Source: Erigeron canadensis (lineage: Eukaryota > Streptophyta > Magnoliopsida > Asterales > Asteraceae). Taken from it: a stretch of DNA of 64,000 nt. The notes beneath the pieces were generated by a model. The model did not search any database, had not been told where the DNA came from, and saw nothing but the letters and a program-made list of their open reading frames with translations. Position numbers and translations under genes: made by a program. The stretch spans positions 31,664,645 through 31,728,644 of the forward strand of contig NC_057763.1 of NCBI RefSeq assembly GCF_010389155.1. Direction: 5' to 3'. Positions 46,785 through 59,204 of the stretch are shown in pieces. Within the stretch, counting starts at the first letter, position 1. Each line of letters begins with the position of its first letter.

Positions 46785-49778
46785 ATGTATACTCACACCA
46801 CCACACCCATTTCCTGCACTTTCCCTTTCCAATCCCACAAACTCAAACTCAAACCCATATATTTAAACCCATCAAGTTCACACCTTTATTCACATTTCAA
46901 CAATTCAAGATTCATTAAATTCCAACATTTTAACAAGTGGGCCCACCTTCAAACTTGTTATAATTCATTGAATACCCAAAAATCACAAGACCCACTTGAA
47001 TTAGAGCAAGAAAATAGTAATATGAAGATTGATGGTGGTGAGAATGGAGGTGGTGATGGTGGTGGTGGTGGCAAAACGACGTCGTTTTTGATATTCTTAT
47101 TTTGGGGTGGACTTATGTATTATGTTTTGCTTGCTGCACCTAACCAAACTCCGGTATTTAGTTGTTGTTACTCCATTTTTTTTTTTTTATTTTTTGTAAA
47201 TTTTAATGACTTGTGAACTTATCAACTTGAGCTTATGGGAGTGCTTTTCTGCCGGAAAAAATAAGCTATTATTCCTTATTAAGTAAATAGATTAGTGGTT
47301 TATGATAAAGAGTTTGTTAATAACTTATCTGCTTAAAAAAAACAAGAAGCTAGAAGCACCTAAGCAGAAAAATAAAACCATTGTTATTGTTGAACATAAC
47401 TTATTTTGGTTCAGCTCAAATTGATAAGCTGGTTTTATTAAAATTTGGGTTTATGAAAAGTAAGCCGAACAAAAATAAGCTAATAAGCTCAAAGTAAACA
47501 AGATCAGAACACGTTATTTTTATTAACTCAGCTTATTTTAAGCGTTATTCATTATAAATTAAGCTGATAAGTGGATTTCATTAGGGTGTTTGGCGTTGAT
47601 TATGTTTAGAAGAAAAAAGAGCACTAAGTAAAATAACACTTTAATAACCTATCCTAAAACCCGCCACCACAAGCAACGTTACCAAATTCCGCCAAGGGCG
47701 GGTATGGGGAGATCAGAGGTTGATAGTCATATATGTGATTGTGTCCCAAAGAGTGCCATGCCTTGTCAAGACTGTAGGGAAGTATGTATGTGAGTGTGTG
47801 CCCTGAAGAATCCCATGCCTTGTCGGTCCAAAGGTACTAGTCATATGACACATAAACGTTGTGTCTATGTGAGTATATGGTGAAAAGAGAAGGCATGCAT
47901 GCATATTGGCATATGACACATAAACGTTGAAGCATAAAAGAATACTAGAAGCATTTAAGAATACTAGATGGCAAAATGTTTTATAAGTGAGTATAGATAT
48001 GAGCATATAAGCCTATAAACATAAAAGCAATTGAAAGTTGTGCTAATTGTGCACTTTAAGGTTCTTGTGAACCGTATGTTGGGACGGACGGAGTAATAAT
48101 TAAGCTTTTAGGCACTTACGTTCTTATATTCTTTTACTCCTGTTATTCTGTAGTCAACAGACATGTATCTACTGAAAAAGCTGTGCTTTTTGATTGGTGA
48201 TGATGGTTTCCAACTGAATCGAGTGATTGTGTCTCTTTGGAACATCATGGGATTATGGCCTTTAGTGTATTCTATGCTGTTGATTCCATCTGGCAGAAGG
48301 TAACCCCTATATTCATATCTTGATCATAATCTTGATCTTTAGTTTGGTTTCATGTCTAAAAAAATTGAAAATCTTAAATGATTAAAGTTTGTCTGCTCTT
48401 GCAGCTCAAAAGGAAATGTTCCTGTATTCCCATTCTCCATACTCTCATTCTTCTTGGGAGCATATGCTCTAATACCGTATTTTGTTCTTTGGAGACCGCC
48501 ACCACCAGCTATTGAAGAAGGGGAACTGAAAAGATGGCCGCTGAACTTTCTCGAGTCAAAACTGACAGCCGGGGTAACATTCTAATCAAAATAATATGTT
48601 AGAGATCCACAAAATGTCAACAGTTTACCATTCTTGCAGACATTAGTGTCTTTTTATTGCATGTTCATATGATATGATATTGGTTTGAAATGAAATCCCT
48701 GGTACTTGTTTAAAGAGGAGATTGGTTTTTTTGCTATTTAAAAACATACAACTTTTCATTTTGCTTTGTCAGGGGAAAAAATAGTCGATGGTAAGTGCAG
48801 GGGCCTGTTGTTATTGTTTGTTTAGTTCACTCCATAATACCTTAGTCTTTAACGGTTATCCGATAAAGTTATTCTTGTTTACAACAAAAAAGGTACCTAC
48901 GCGTTACGATTGTTCATTTGGTGGGTCTTTCTTATATAATGCATTAATGCGATTGTTGATCCTTTTACCAGGTGGTCTTTGCTTTAGGATTAGGTCTAAT
49001 CGTCAATGCGGGCTTAGCCACCGGGGACAATTGGAAGGAGTTTCTCCAGTACTTTGGAGGGAGCAGACTCGTAAGTCCCCTATTCTTGGTTGAATTCTAT
49101 CACACCCGTTAGCTAAAAATGCAAGGCCCCTAAGACATCCTTTGTTGCTTGCAGATTCATGCTACTAGCATTGACTTTGCACTACTATCTACTTTTGCCC
49201 CTTTTTGGGTCTACAACGATATGACTGCTAGAAAATGGTGAGACACTACCGTGATTCAGGGTGTTTGGATTAATGTTTTAAAGCTGATTATTTACTATCT
49301 AAGTTGTAAATCAGTTATAGTAGCTGCAGACAGTCTTTAGGGGTCATATAATTAGGTTCATAGCTGCAAGTCTTCAGCAAAACTGATTAATGGAGGGAAA
49401 AATAAAGTTTCCGATTTTTCAACCTAACTGGGAAGATGTCTATTTTTGGTTCACAAGACTAGAATGTTTGTTATGGTCATTTTCATATTGGATTCTCAGA
49501 ATCTGCTAAACATTCAAACCACTTATAATGTAATTATTACAACTTCAAATAGTAAAAGGTACCTATAAGAACCATCTCCAGCCTGTCATATACTTTTATT
49601 ACATCTAAAGTTGGAATCATTAAATCATATGGTTTGGATATGCAGGAGCGATAAGGGGTTTTGGCTTCTTCCCTTATCTGTGGTTCCATTTCTAGGTCCT
49701 GCTATATATCTTCTTTTAAGGCCATCGTTATCAGCAGTCGCTGTTACATCAAGCTTGCCTGGATTAAAGGAGGAATAA
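46785..49778 (+). CDS. Plastid-type multi-pass membrane protein, unknown function
   Basis: Exons: join(46785..47153, 48154..48299, 48405..48573, 48972..49070, 49155..49237, 49646..49778); all phases close, 332 aa. The first ~75 residues are Ser/Thr/Asn/Lys-rich with few acidic residues, a plausible plastid leader, followed by an acidic and glycine-rich linker. Hydrophobic segments: about 98-117 (SFLIFLFWGGLMYYVLLA), one in exon 2 (WNIMGLWPLVYSMLLIP), one in exon 3 (FSILSFFLGAYALIPYFVLW), one in exon 4 (VVFALGLGLIVNAGLA) and one near the C-terminus (FWLLPLSVVPFLGPAIYLLL). The last 60 residues (FWVYNDMTARKW, then GFWLLP..LGPAIYLLLRP) resemble the DUF2834-type layout of cyanobacterial and plant membrane proteins, which is a guess. 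The start is the first ATG. The thylakoid or envelope is the likely site. Confidence 0.85.
47217..47578. mobile_element. Possible MITE in intron 1 of the membrane-protein gene
   Basis: ACTTATCAACTTGAGCTTATG on the left and the reverse complement of the right end, ACTTATCAGCTTAATTTATA, form an imperfect inverted repeat. AATAAGCT motifs recur in between. It is non-coding. Confidence 0.4.
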
Positions 49779-50129
49779 TGCATGTGTATGTAGTTCGAAG
49801 AGCTGTCTGCTCACTTGCCCCGGAATGATAGCCACGGTCAAACGCACTAGGAATAGATTCTGAATGTAACATTTTGTGTACGATTTTGAAGGAATGTACA
49901 ATAAGTTTTTCGTGAAGAGAGGAAAAAAGTCAATCTTTAATACTTGACTCATGAACAACTATAGAATATATGTCTCATTTAACTTCTTGCATCTTAACAC
50001 ATTTGTCAACCCGTTTTAATTCACCTTAAAAGAAGTTGATTTGATATCAAGGGTAATATTGATCTATTTAAATTTCTGTTATGTTACTTCAACAATACTT
50101 ACAAATGTTCTGCTGAAGGGTCATCGACT
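49779..50129. other. 3' UTR and spacer
   Basis: Downstream sequence of the membrane-protein gene. The first 100-200 bp are probably 3' UTR; no polyadenylation signal is asserted. No gene is seen. Confidence 0.4.
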
Positions 50130-50504
50130 TTTCTTTACAGAATTTTTGGTGGGCTACACAGTTGTTGATCTGTCAGAGTCAGACAATGAGACAATAGATG
50201 TAAAAGCGAGATTCCAGACAACATCAGAGAGCCTCAACTCATTGATAGTCCTTAAATCTTGCAGAAGTTGAATTATTAGACCTATGTTGAATGTTGAAAC
50301 CAACTCACAGGAGAAGTTCCTGAAAATCTTGCAGATTTGACGTTTCTTGGATTCTTGAATCTCTCCTAAAACCATCTTGTGGGGAGCATTCCACAAGGAA
50401 AGCAGTTCAACACATTTGAAGGGAGCTCTTTTGGAGGGAAGGCAAAGCTTTGTGGTTTCCATTACCCAACGATTGCAGTGAAGATCCACACAAACCACAG
50501 ATGA
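50130..50504 (+). pseudogene. Relic of an LRR receptor-like protein (3' end)
   Basis: The plus strand shows the end of a Cf-type leucine-rich-repeat receptor-like protein: GEVPENLADLTFLGFLNLS, a stop, then NHLVGSIPQGKQFNTF and EGSSFGG..KLCGF. Upstream, IFGGLHS, SLNSLIVL and similar LRR pieces lie in shifting frames. The membrane anchor and N-terminal repeats are absent. It cannot encode a receptor. It shows that an immune-receptor-type gene or a captured piece once lay here. Confidence 0.78.
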
Positions 50505-50648
50505 AGCTGATGGAGACGGTGAGTTTCTATACCAGATTGTGCAAAACATCAAGTGTTATCTTCGTAGTCCAAAATATATTTTGTTAACATTGAGATATGT
50601 TAATTTTGGAAACAACTTAAATGGGTGGATTTTGTGTGAATTTATGTA

Positions 50649-50952
50649 TACTAGACAAATGCCCGCGCGATTTGGCGGACGGCGGTGATGGTGGTAGTGG
50701 CGACGATGTGTTGCGGTGACGGTGGTGGCGGCGTGGTGGTAAATGTAAATTAATTATGTAAATTAATTGATGTAAGAAGGGTTGGTGCATTTATGTTTTA
50801 ATATTTATTTCATTAAAGGTATTATAAGGTAAATTAAAGGTATTATAAAGTAAATAGGTGAAGATGTTTAAATTAGTAATAAGGAAGAGGGATAATATGG
50901 TCATTTAAAAATCTTAAATAATTAAAAAGGTTACTTTGCTTTATATAGTAGT
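50649..50952. mobile_element. Dispersed repeat, TATACTAGACAAATGCCCG family
   Basis: Begins TATACTAGACAAATGCCCG and continues CGCGATTTGGCGGACGG, then a GGTGGTGG-rich stretch and an AT-rich tail. It ends TTTGCTTTATATAGTAG, loosely inverted to the start. It is non-coding. A related inverted copy appears at about 30100-30510. The large MULE inserted at its right end, duplicating ATATAGTAGT. Confidence 0.5.
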
Positions 50953-51075
50953 GAACTTTGTTCATTTGAGTCCTCTTTTTTCCTTGGAAACTAAGGGACA
51001 CATCCTGGCCCTTCATTTTATCTAATCAAAGGCTCAGATTAATTTTAGTAAAAAACACACGGAAGGTTAAATCCG
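50953..51075 (+). repeat. MULE left terminal inverted repeat (imperfect)
   Basis: Pairs with 63655-63777. The best-matching blocks are GAGTCC, TTGGAAACTAAGGG and AACACACGGAAGG. The inner limit is approximate because similarity fades gradually. Confidence 0.6.
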
Positions 51076-51650
51076 TAAATTCACACGTCCCTCCCCCGTT
51101 TAGTCCTTCCCTCTCTCGTTCATTTCACCCAATCTTTTTTCATTTCCCCCAAATCAAAACACATACACACATCCAAGGGTTTCTCTCTCCACGATTATCA
51201 CTTCACCGGCCGACGGTTTTCCTAACCCTCGTTTTTTCCGGCAATAGGAAACACGACATTCAAGTATTGCTTCTTCACCGTTAATAATGAAGAATCTGAC
51301 TAGTTATCAAAGAAAACGTAAATCTGTCGTCCCGAGTGATAATCAAGTAGTTCCGACTATTTCCACAGCGGCGGTGGCTGGTAAGTGTATTATATTCTTC
51401 ATTTAATTCCTTTTTATCCTTAATTTATGCGTTTTATTTTTTTTTTAGTGTTTTATTAATTTTTAGGGTTTTTATTTTATTCCATAAATTTAGTAAATGT
51501 TAATTGTAGATTATAAGAAATTTTTTGTTGTAGATGTACTGTTTAATTTTTACATCTAAGCATGTATGATTGTTTGCTACAGCTATGTTTGTATGTTTGT
51601 GTGTTATTCAATATCTAGTTGTTCATGTGTAGTTGTTGTTTCGGTTATGC

Positions 51651-51865
51651 TGGTTGTTCATGTGTAGTTGTTGTTTCAGTTACGTCGTCGATATTGTTTT
51701 GTTTAGCGAAAAATTGGCTATTTTAGTGTTCTCTAATAATTTGCTTCTCGTAGTTTTGATCAGATTATGCTGGTATTTCATGTGTAGTTCTTGTTTCGGT
51801 TACGTCATTGATATTGTTTTGTTTAGCGAAAAATCTGCTATTTTCGTGTTCTCTAATAATTTCCA
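51651..51865 (+). repeat. Direct duplication in intron 1 of the Ulp1-like gene
   Basis: Two units of about 90 bp (starting near 51651 and 51775) share TTTCATGTGTAGTT-type starts and GATATTGTTTTGTTTAGCGA. Near the acceptor, a Lys-rich coding-like stretch (AAAGAGAAGAAGAAGGCGAA at about 51895) duplicates exon 2 sequence at about 51990. Confidence 0.75.
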
Positions 51866-53284
51866 TTTGAAACTGTTGCAAAGTTGCAACCTGGTAAAGA
51901 GAAGAAGAAGGCGAAGGTGTCTAAGCAACCCAACAATGCCATTTCTGCAGATGATTTAAATCAACCTCTTGCTTAATTGGGGCGTGTTAGAGAGAAGAAG
52001 AAGGCGAAGGTGTCTCAGGAACCTAGGAATGTCTCTACTGAGAAGGTTTCTCGGAAGTCTCCTCGTTTAGTTTCTAAAAAAGACTGTCCTGAGTCTCAGG
52101 AACCGAAGAAGGACCCTTCTAAGAAGGCATCCCTGAATGGTGCTCGTTTAGCTTCTGATAAGAACTCCCCTAAGTGTCCTAGACAAGATCTCAAGAAAGC
52201 TCCCAAGAAAGTTGCTCAGAAATGTTCAGTTAATGCTTCCGATTTTACCTCTATCGTCTACGGGACCACACCTGGTGCATTTGCTAGTGTTATGACTCAA
52301 CTTAGTCTTGCTCAGAAGAAGCTGCTCCGTGAGTTAGGTTTTGGTTCCCTTATAGGTTTTAATATCAAGAGTTTACCTCCAAAACTTGTTTACTATGCCG
52401 TGGATTCGTTTGATGGCAAAGATATGGTCATTAGGACCTCGAAGGGGGACATTAAGTGTGATGAGCAAGCTGTTTTGGATGTGTTAGGGATTCGAAAAGG
52501 TGATGTTGATCTTCATTCTGGGAAGTTTCAGCCTGATGTTGAATTCTGTAAGCAGTGGTTAAGTCAATTTAGTGGAACTAGAAGAAATTCGTCACTAGCA
52601 ACTGTTATCAGTAGATCCAATGGTGCTGCTGATTTTCTTTTTACGATCAACTTTCTAATGTTGTTTTGGAATACGATGATATGTAGTGACAGCAACGATT
52701 TGTTGAAGTATGATGTATTGGATTACGTATCTAGGGAAACAAAAGTTGCTGATATTGATTGGTGTGGTCACTTGTTGACAAAGTTACAGTATAGTAAAAG
52801 TCAATGGAACTGACTTTATCCTGAAAAACATTCTTATGCCGGTCCAACAATTTTCTTAACTGTAAGTGCATGCCTATGTATATTCTATATGTGTTTTTTT
52901 ATATTTTTATTGGTTTTAAAATTTCTTTTTTTCCCCCTTTATTTTGTAGTTCCTTTATCTTGACGGTACGATATGTGAGAGTGTTCCTGTTTGCCGACAA
53001 CGTCCGGTCTTTAAAAATTGGAGTGACTTTATCGAAGCTCATGTTGATAAGGAAATTCTCAATGGAGGTTTTGGTTTGCTCGAACTTGCCCCTGATTTTG
53101 TTGAATATGAAGATTCGGGTGAAGGTTTTGTGCATGTTAGTGATTCTAACAAGGAAGACATTTCTGATGAAAAGAAGGTACTATAATGACTAGTGATTAT
53201 TTACATTATTTATTTACCGTTTGGTCTTTAGTGTCGGATAAATATACATTTACTTGTATTAAACTAAAACATGATCAGAATATG

Positions 53285-53520
53285 TTGCCAGGTCGAGTGG
53301 TCTGTATACAATCAGTTTTGATTGAATTATTTTAATCAAATATCATTATGTATATAATCAGTGTATACAATCAGTTTTGATTTTGTATTAAACCAATATA
53401 TGTTCAAACTTGATTGAATATGGTGTCAGGTCAAGTAGTTTGTACATAATCAGTTTCTATTGAATGTTTTTAATCATATGTGATTGTGTATAAAATAAGT
53501 GTATACAATCAGTTTTTATT
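53285..53520. repeat. Intronic repeat with CAATCAGTTTTGATTG motifs (first site)
   Basis: Two tandem-like units built from TATACAATCAGTTTTGATT, TTTTAATCAAATATGATTG-type pieces and ACTTGATTGAATATGGTGTC. Lies between exons 3 and 4 of the Ulp1-like gene. The same unit appears at 55150-55240 plus 58399-58600 in a different intron. Confidence 0.8.
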
Positions 53521-55240
53521 GTGTAAAGAATTTGTGTTTTGATTAATTTGGTAGGTGTTTTTAGTGATCATTGACTAGATACGATGTGGTTATTTGTTTC
53601 ATATTATAATAGGAGTATCTGAAGTTTATTGAAGACAATTTAGATGTCGTTTCAAGTATGAAGAATGTACTAGTGGATGCTTTCAAAGATGTGGCTGCAA
53701 AGTTTGGTGATGATAAAGTTTTTAAAGTTTGTCGTGCGAAGATGATTGATATATTTTCATTGAAGGATTTTGAGGGCAAATCAGATGATGATGATGATGA
53801 TGAATTGGCGTCTTTATTAGTCAAAAAAGGTGTTGTAAGTGATGATGCAGTTGGTGATGTGATGCAGTCAGGAGATTTTGTGGATGATGGCATTCCGGTT
53901 CTTGTTAATCAAGGAGAAAATGAAGCATTAGATGGTGTGAATCTTGATTCTGATGAAGTACATGCTGATGTTCAAAATCCTAAAGCCGATGTTCATGATA
54001 AAGTAGAGAATATGAGTGAAGGCGATAAAGAAGTAGATGATCATCTTTCTGATGAAGAAGAAGTGTATGAAGAAGAGTTATTTTCAGAGTGGTTGTGCTT
54101 CGATCAGGATGAGGTAATTCGTGATATGAAAGAATTTCTCAATCGAAGTGATATATATTCACTTAGCCTTCCCAAACGCTCGAAAAAGAAGGTAAGATAT
54201 ACACCAACATTTCATATTTTGTCTCAGGAGTCTGAAGAAAATATGAGTGTTCCTCCTAAAGTTGTAGATCAAGAGCCTCCGTCTAGCCCAACTGTTTTGC
54301 AGCCAGCATTTGGTAAACGACGACGTAGACCAGCTCCTGTGTTGCAATCCCCATATGTCAACGCGAAAACCCCCGTTAATTCGCGTATTTGTCATTCAGA
54401 ACTGTGTGTTACGATGCAAATGTTTTCAAAATTAGATATTTCTCGAACTTAAGTTTCCCACTTCCTGTATAAGTATTAATTTTATCATTTTCATAAACTG
54501 AAAATGATCATAATTTAGCTGTTTTTTTCTTTTTGATTTATAGTCAAATGGTTTTTGAGTCCCCTAGTGTATACGGATCAAGCTTTGGTATGCGTTTTAT
54601 GTTCCAATCTTTAGCCCCCGGGTCATATATTGAAGCTGGTGTCATAGATTGTTGGGCCGCAGTGTTGAATTTCCAAGAAAGAACTGGGAAACCAAATGCA
54701 GTATCTAGATTGTTTCTCAATGCATCTCGATTTTTATTTACTTAGCCTTTTTTTTTTATCAAACAGTCGGAAGAATTCTTTGAGTCTAAGAAGAAATCTT
54801 CCAAAGTGCTTACGACTTTATTTGAGGATAATTTGCGTTCCTTCTTTGGCAATCATTGTGATGGAATGTCATTCAGAGACTTTGATCTGGTATAGCCTTT
54901 AGTTTTCTGTTCTTACACTTAATCATTCTTGATTCTATAGTTGTAATGTGTTTATTCTGGAGACTTAAGACTTTACCTTTATCATACAAACAGGTGTTTT
55001 TCCCTCTCTTTCGTTCATCACATTTCTATTTGTTGGTTTATGATCTAAGGGAGAAACCGGCATTGCACATCATCCACAATATGATTCCTGAAGATGTCGG
55101 AACCTTCAATGGAAAATACAAGAAGGTGACAAGTTCTGTGGTAAGTATAAATCAATTCTCATCAGTTTTGATTGAATTATTTTAATCAAATATGATTGTG
55201 TATATAATCGGTGTATACAATCAGTTTTGATTTGTATTAA

Positions 55241-58200
55241 TGTCACACCCCACCTTAGGCGGAATCGTAGGATATGACGAAAAGTTATGGCATAGCACAT
55301 GGAGTTTATAATAGAGTAAATACTAAATGAAATCCAAATAGAAGTAATTTCCACAAGCGGAAAGTCTAGGCAACACGCCTCAAATAGCAAAGAAGTAACA
55401 ATTACAAATAGTGTTCAATGTTTCAAATGCAATCTAGGAGTCCATGAAGGATCTCTTTATTGGTTTTCCTAAAGTCCACAAGCTCACTCTCCTTAAGCAT
55501 TGTTATTACCTGAAAATGAATGCTCGAAAATGTCAACATAACGTTGATGAGTTCGTAGGTTTAAAGGAATACAAATGAGTTTGTTGTGCATGATATATCA
55601 AGTTTGGACAATAGTGTAAATATAAACATGTAGTAGCATACTAAATACTGATCAATACCATCATAGTTATCCAACAACACAATCCCCATCACTCCTGCCA
55701 ACAACTCAATCATGCTTTAAATACCAACAACTACCAGCTGGAGTATAAAGTTGGTCGATAGTTTTCCAATAGTCTTCAATAGATACCAAAAGACATCTAT
55801 TGCATCAAACAAATCAATACAAGCAAGCTAGCATACACATTTCATAATTACACGTATTTGTCCATGAAAACAAACAAGTTTTGACACAGCTAGTAAAGAA
55901 ATGAAAAGTGTTTTGAGCATCATTTTCCCCCAAAGAAATAATATAAAAAGAGGTCACGAAACTCACCTCAATCAGCAAGCAGTTGTGCAAAGTCCAAAAG
56001 ATCACTAGAATCTACACAACATATACATGTACAAGTTACAATTATGGACATGGTCAATAACCGTCCATTGTAACCCGCATTTGATGATATACATATATGG
56101 ATACTTTCAAAATATTCACAATTGATTTTGTCTTGTATTATTAAGTTACAAGTCACATAACTTAATATAGTGTATTTGTTTTAATGATGTACCATTGGTT
56201 TTTACAAGTTCATATTCACTAAAATTTTTGGTAACTTTATCTATTTTTTATTAGGATGAAACGAACAATTCAAGTTTTCAAATCTTAACTACTGTAACCT
56301 TAGAGTGTTATAAACTTACATGAATTTTCACTTAATTTATTTCGCACGTTAAATATTTTTAAAAATTCCATAATCACATACTAGTCAGAAAATTCACTGT
56401 TTGCGCGCAGAAAAGTTTTATAAAAGTTAAGGGTCTTCGAAGCTTCAAAAAAAATCCAAATTTTTACTGTACACTCTTAACATCTTAAAATGTTTCTGGA
56501 AAAAAAATAATCTCCCAGTTCATAAAATCGACCAAGATATGACTATTTGAAGTCGACCTAAATCTGTGGAAAACTCAGCTTTGCGCAGTTTTGTTATAAA
56601 ATTCGTTTGACAACCTTAAACTTCATATTTTTACACGAAACCAATTCCACCAGAAAGTAGACTTCCTGAATTTAATTTTAGACACCAAAAACGTGACTTA
56701 ACCATCTTCCATGACCAAGATACGACCTTTCAAAGTTAACAAACCGACTCTGCCCAGATTCTGAAATAACTCAAACTTAGTGTTTTAAAGACTACTACAA
56801 CTAATATACATATATAAACTTTCAAATCTTTCCAACACCTATTTACATCTGTTATTATGATTTCCATGCCTTCATAATTGAATTTCTTTAATTACATTAA
56901 TTATTATGCTAAAATAAATACGTAAACTTTTAACATTAATATGATTTATACTTCAAGCTTTTGATTTAACCCTAAAAAAAACCCCTTTCATTCATTATTA
57001 TAAATTTTTCATAATATATATTCATCAAATAGGCTACTTATAATAAAAGATCAATAAAAAAAATATAGTTATATATATGAAAAGAAAAAATGAGTAATTT
57101 ACCCCAAGATTGAAGATCGCTCCTTAGATACTAAATATCCAAGAAATCTTTAGGATGTAGGCTTAAATATATGATTTATAAAATTTTGGTTTTGGTGATG
57201 TATTCCACGGCAGAGAGCAAAAATCACAATTGTGGTTTAATTTTTTTTTTTTTTTTTTTTGTTTAAGATATTCACTTTATATTTATTATGGAGATAAGTG
57301 TTTTGGAGTTTGAATATGTTAGGTCCAGTTTTAACTAAACTGGAGCTCTCCAGTGACATCTGGAGAGCATGAGGAATTGTCCGAAATATTAGAAGTCCAG
57401 TTGCATTGTACAGGTTTAGCAACTGATGACTTCCTCCAGTTGAGATCAGACGACTAGAATCTGAAGACCTTCCAGTTGAAATCAAAGACAACAAATGGAA
57501 GATAGAGATTGACAATGGCAGCGAAGCCCAGTTGACAATCTACCAGATCAATCAACTGGAGAATCCTCCAGTGTAAATGCTCTTACAAAGCTTTACACTG
57601 ATTACGAGGAGGACCTTTTTACTCTACATCCTTTTAACCGGACAATGATATTGTCTTTGGATAAAGATACAAAGATGTAGAGTGGTTGAATAAAGTAACC
57701 TTTTGTCTTACTTTATTTAACACACACAAAAGATTATTTAAACAATACTTTTGTGTGCTGTCAACCATATTTGTACATCGAAGTTGAGATCCCCATGCTC
57801 AATCTTCGACTATAAATAGAGGTCCTTGCACAAGCTGTTTCAATAACTTTGCAAATACATATATTCTGCAATATTGGTGAACTTGTGCAATATTCTCTCA
57901 ATCGCAAAAAGAAACATTTCACAACTCTAAGTGTTTCGATTGTTTAGGAGAATTTCCAAGTTTAGATCAATTGTAATTCATGGGTTGTTAGGATATTTAC
58001 ATTCTTGTATTATCTTGGTTCCGCAACAACCTTGTATTTTATTTAAACAAGTAATAAATAAAATACACTTGAAAATTACATATTGTCTCACCAGTTTATA
58101 TGCTCGTCATTTATATTATTGCATGTATTAATATTCTGTCACTTTAATACTTAATTCCAGTTAACCTGGTACACGATCATACTAAACTGGTCACATCCAG

Positions 58201-58398
58201 ATTAATTGATCGTGTTGCAAAGTTCACTCACCATCGACATAGAGGTGTCTTCAGCACCCATCTAGTGATAGTTGGGACTAAAAGAATATAATTAGGATAC
58301 AATAGTATATAATCTATCAAGAGTTCTAATAGGATTATGATTTCTAATACAAGTTAGAGACTATTATCAAAATAATGATTTTGGTGACGGATGTCACA
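55241..58398. mobile_element. Solo-LTR-like insertion (3.16 kb) in Ulp1-like intron 7
   Basis: Begins TGTCACACCCCACCTTAGG and ends GTGACGGATGTCACA (TG...CA) with a perfect 5-bp duplication ATTAA (55236-55240 and 58399-58403). Joining the flanks restores the intronic repeat seen at 53385, which supports the boundaries. No primer site, second LTR or polyprotein was found. A further LTR-like segment may be nested at about 57319-58260 (TGTTAGGTCCAG start, TATAAATAGAGG at 57811, CCAGTT-rich ends). A T-run lies at 57241. Confidence 0.75.
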
Positions 58399-58610
58399 AT
58401 TAAACCAATATATGTTCAGACTTGATTGAATATGGTATGAGGTCAAGTAGTCTGTATATAATCAGTTTTGATTGAATTATTTTAATCAAATATGATTGTG
58501 TATACAATCAGTTTTGATTTGTATTAAAACAATATATGTTCAGACTTGATTGAATATGGTGTCGGGTCAAGTAGTCTGTATATAATCAATTTCTATTGTA
58601 TAAATCTGTG
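58399..58610. repeat. Intronic repeat with CAATCAGTTTTGATTG motifs (second site)
   Basis: Continues the unit interrupted at 55240. It contains AATCAGTTTTGATTGAATTA, TATACAATCAGTTTTGATT and AGACTTGATTGAATATGGTG, and matches 53285-53520 closely. Confidence 0.8.
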
Positions 58611-59204
58611 GTTAGTGAATTTTTAGCTTTTTGGTCTGATTTAAGCATGTATTGGGTTCACTAATTGTCACAATAGTTGATTGCATTTAATTTTTGGCTT
58701 GATGTTGATATAGGCATAAATTTCTTTTTGTAATATGCAATATAATTTGTACATTCGTTTTGATAGTTTTCAAAAAACTGTTGTATACAGCATAAACGGT
58801 TCTCGGCTCACTTGATGCATGTGAAACATCCTTCAGCTCAACTTGTTAAAGGTCTTAAGGCTACACAATTTAGCCTCACATGGAGTACAAAAGATGACTT
58901 TGTGGATTGTGGCGTGTTTCTCATGCGCCACATGGAATCGTTTAAGGGACAGTCTGAGGATCCATGGAATTGTGGACTTCCAAATGAATCTAAAGACCAG
59001 AAGTATGTCTTGTTGAAGCTGGGGGTAAGGTACACTGCAAAGATACTGACACATGAGATAAACAAACATGCTGCAATGATACTAAAGGATGCTAGAGCGT
59101 TTTCAGAAAAATATTCCCGGGCAGCAATAACAAAGCTTTTTCTAGGAGGTAGGGATGAAAGGAAACGTAGAAACTCTGCAGTGTCTCAGGAAATGGGTGA
59201 TTAA

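Larger units (their letters stand above)
51287..59204 (+). pseudogene. Ulp1/C48-like cysteine protease gene of the MULE, lightly damaged
   Basis: Exons read: 51287..51380, 51951..52861, 52950..53177, 53613..~54440, 54544..~54744, 54767..54889, 54994..55140, 58791..59204. The N-terminal half is Lys/Ser-rich, then a conserved block (VVYAVDSFDG-type strands, AGPTIFLTFLYLDG) of the kind found upstream of plant transposon Ulp1 domains, then a long acidic linker. The protease half has LAPGSYIEAGVIDCWAAVLN, FFPLFRSSHFYLLVYDL (His), HIIHN (Asn in place of Asp) and DFVDCGVFLMRHMES (Cys). The usual oxyanion Gln is not evident. Family members remove SUMO or similar tags; the role in transposition is unknown. 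Lesions: TAA at 51974-51976 and TGA at 52811-52813; the exon 4/5 and 5/6 joins are unclear. Intron 7 carries the solo-LTR-like insertion. Confidence 0.8.

Noticed and set aside
57319..58260. A second complete LTR nested in the 3.16-kb insertion
   Set aside because: A plausible TG start and TATA box exist, but no CA end with a matching 5-bp duplication was found. Mentioned only as a possibility.
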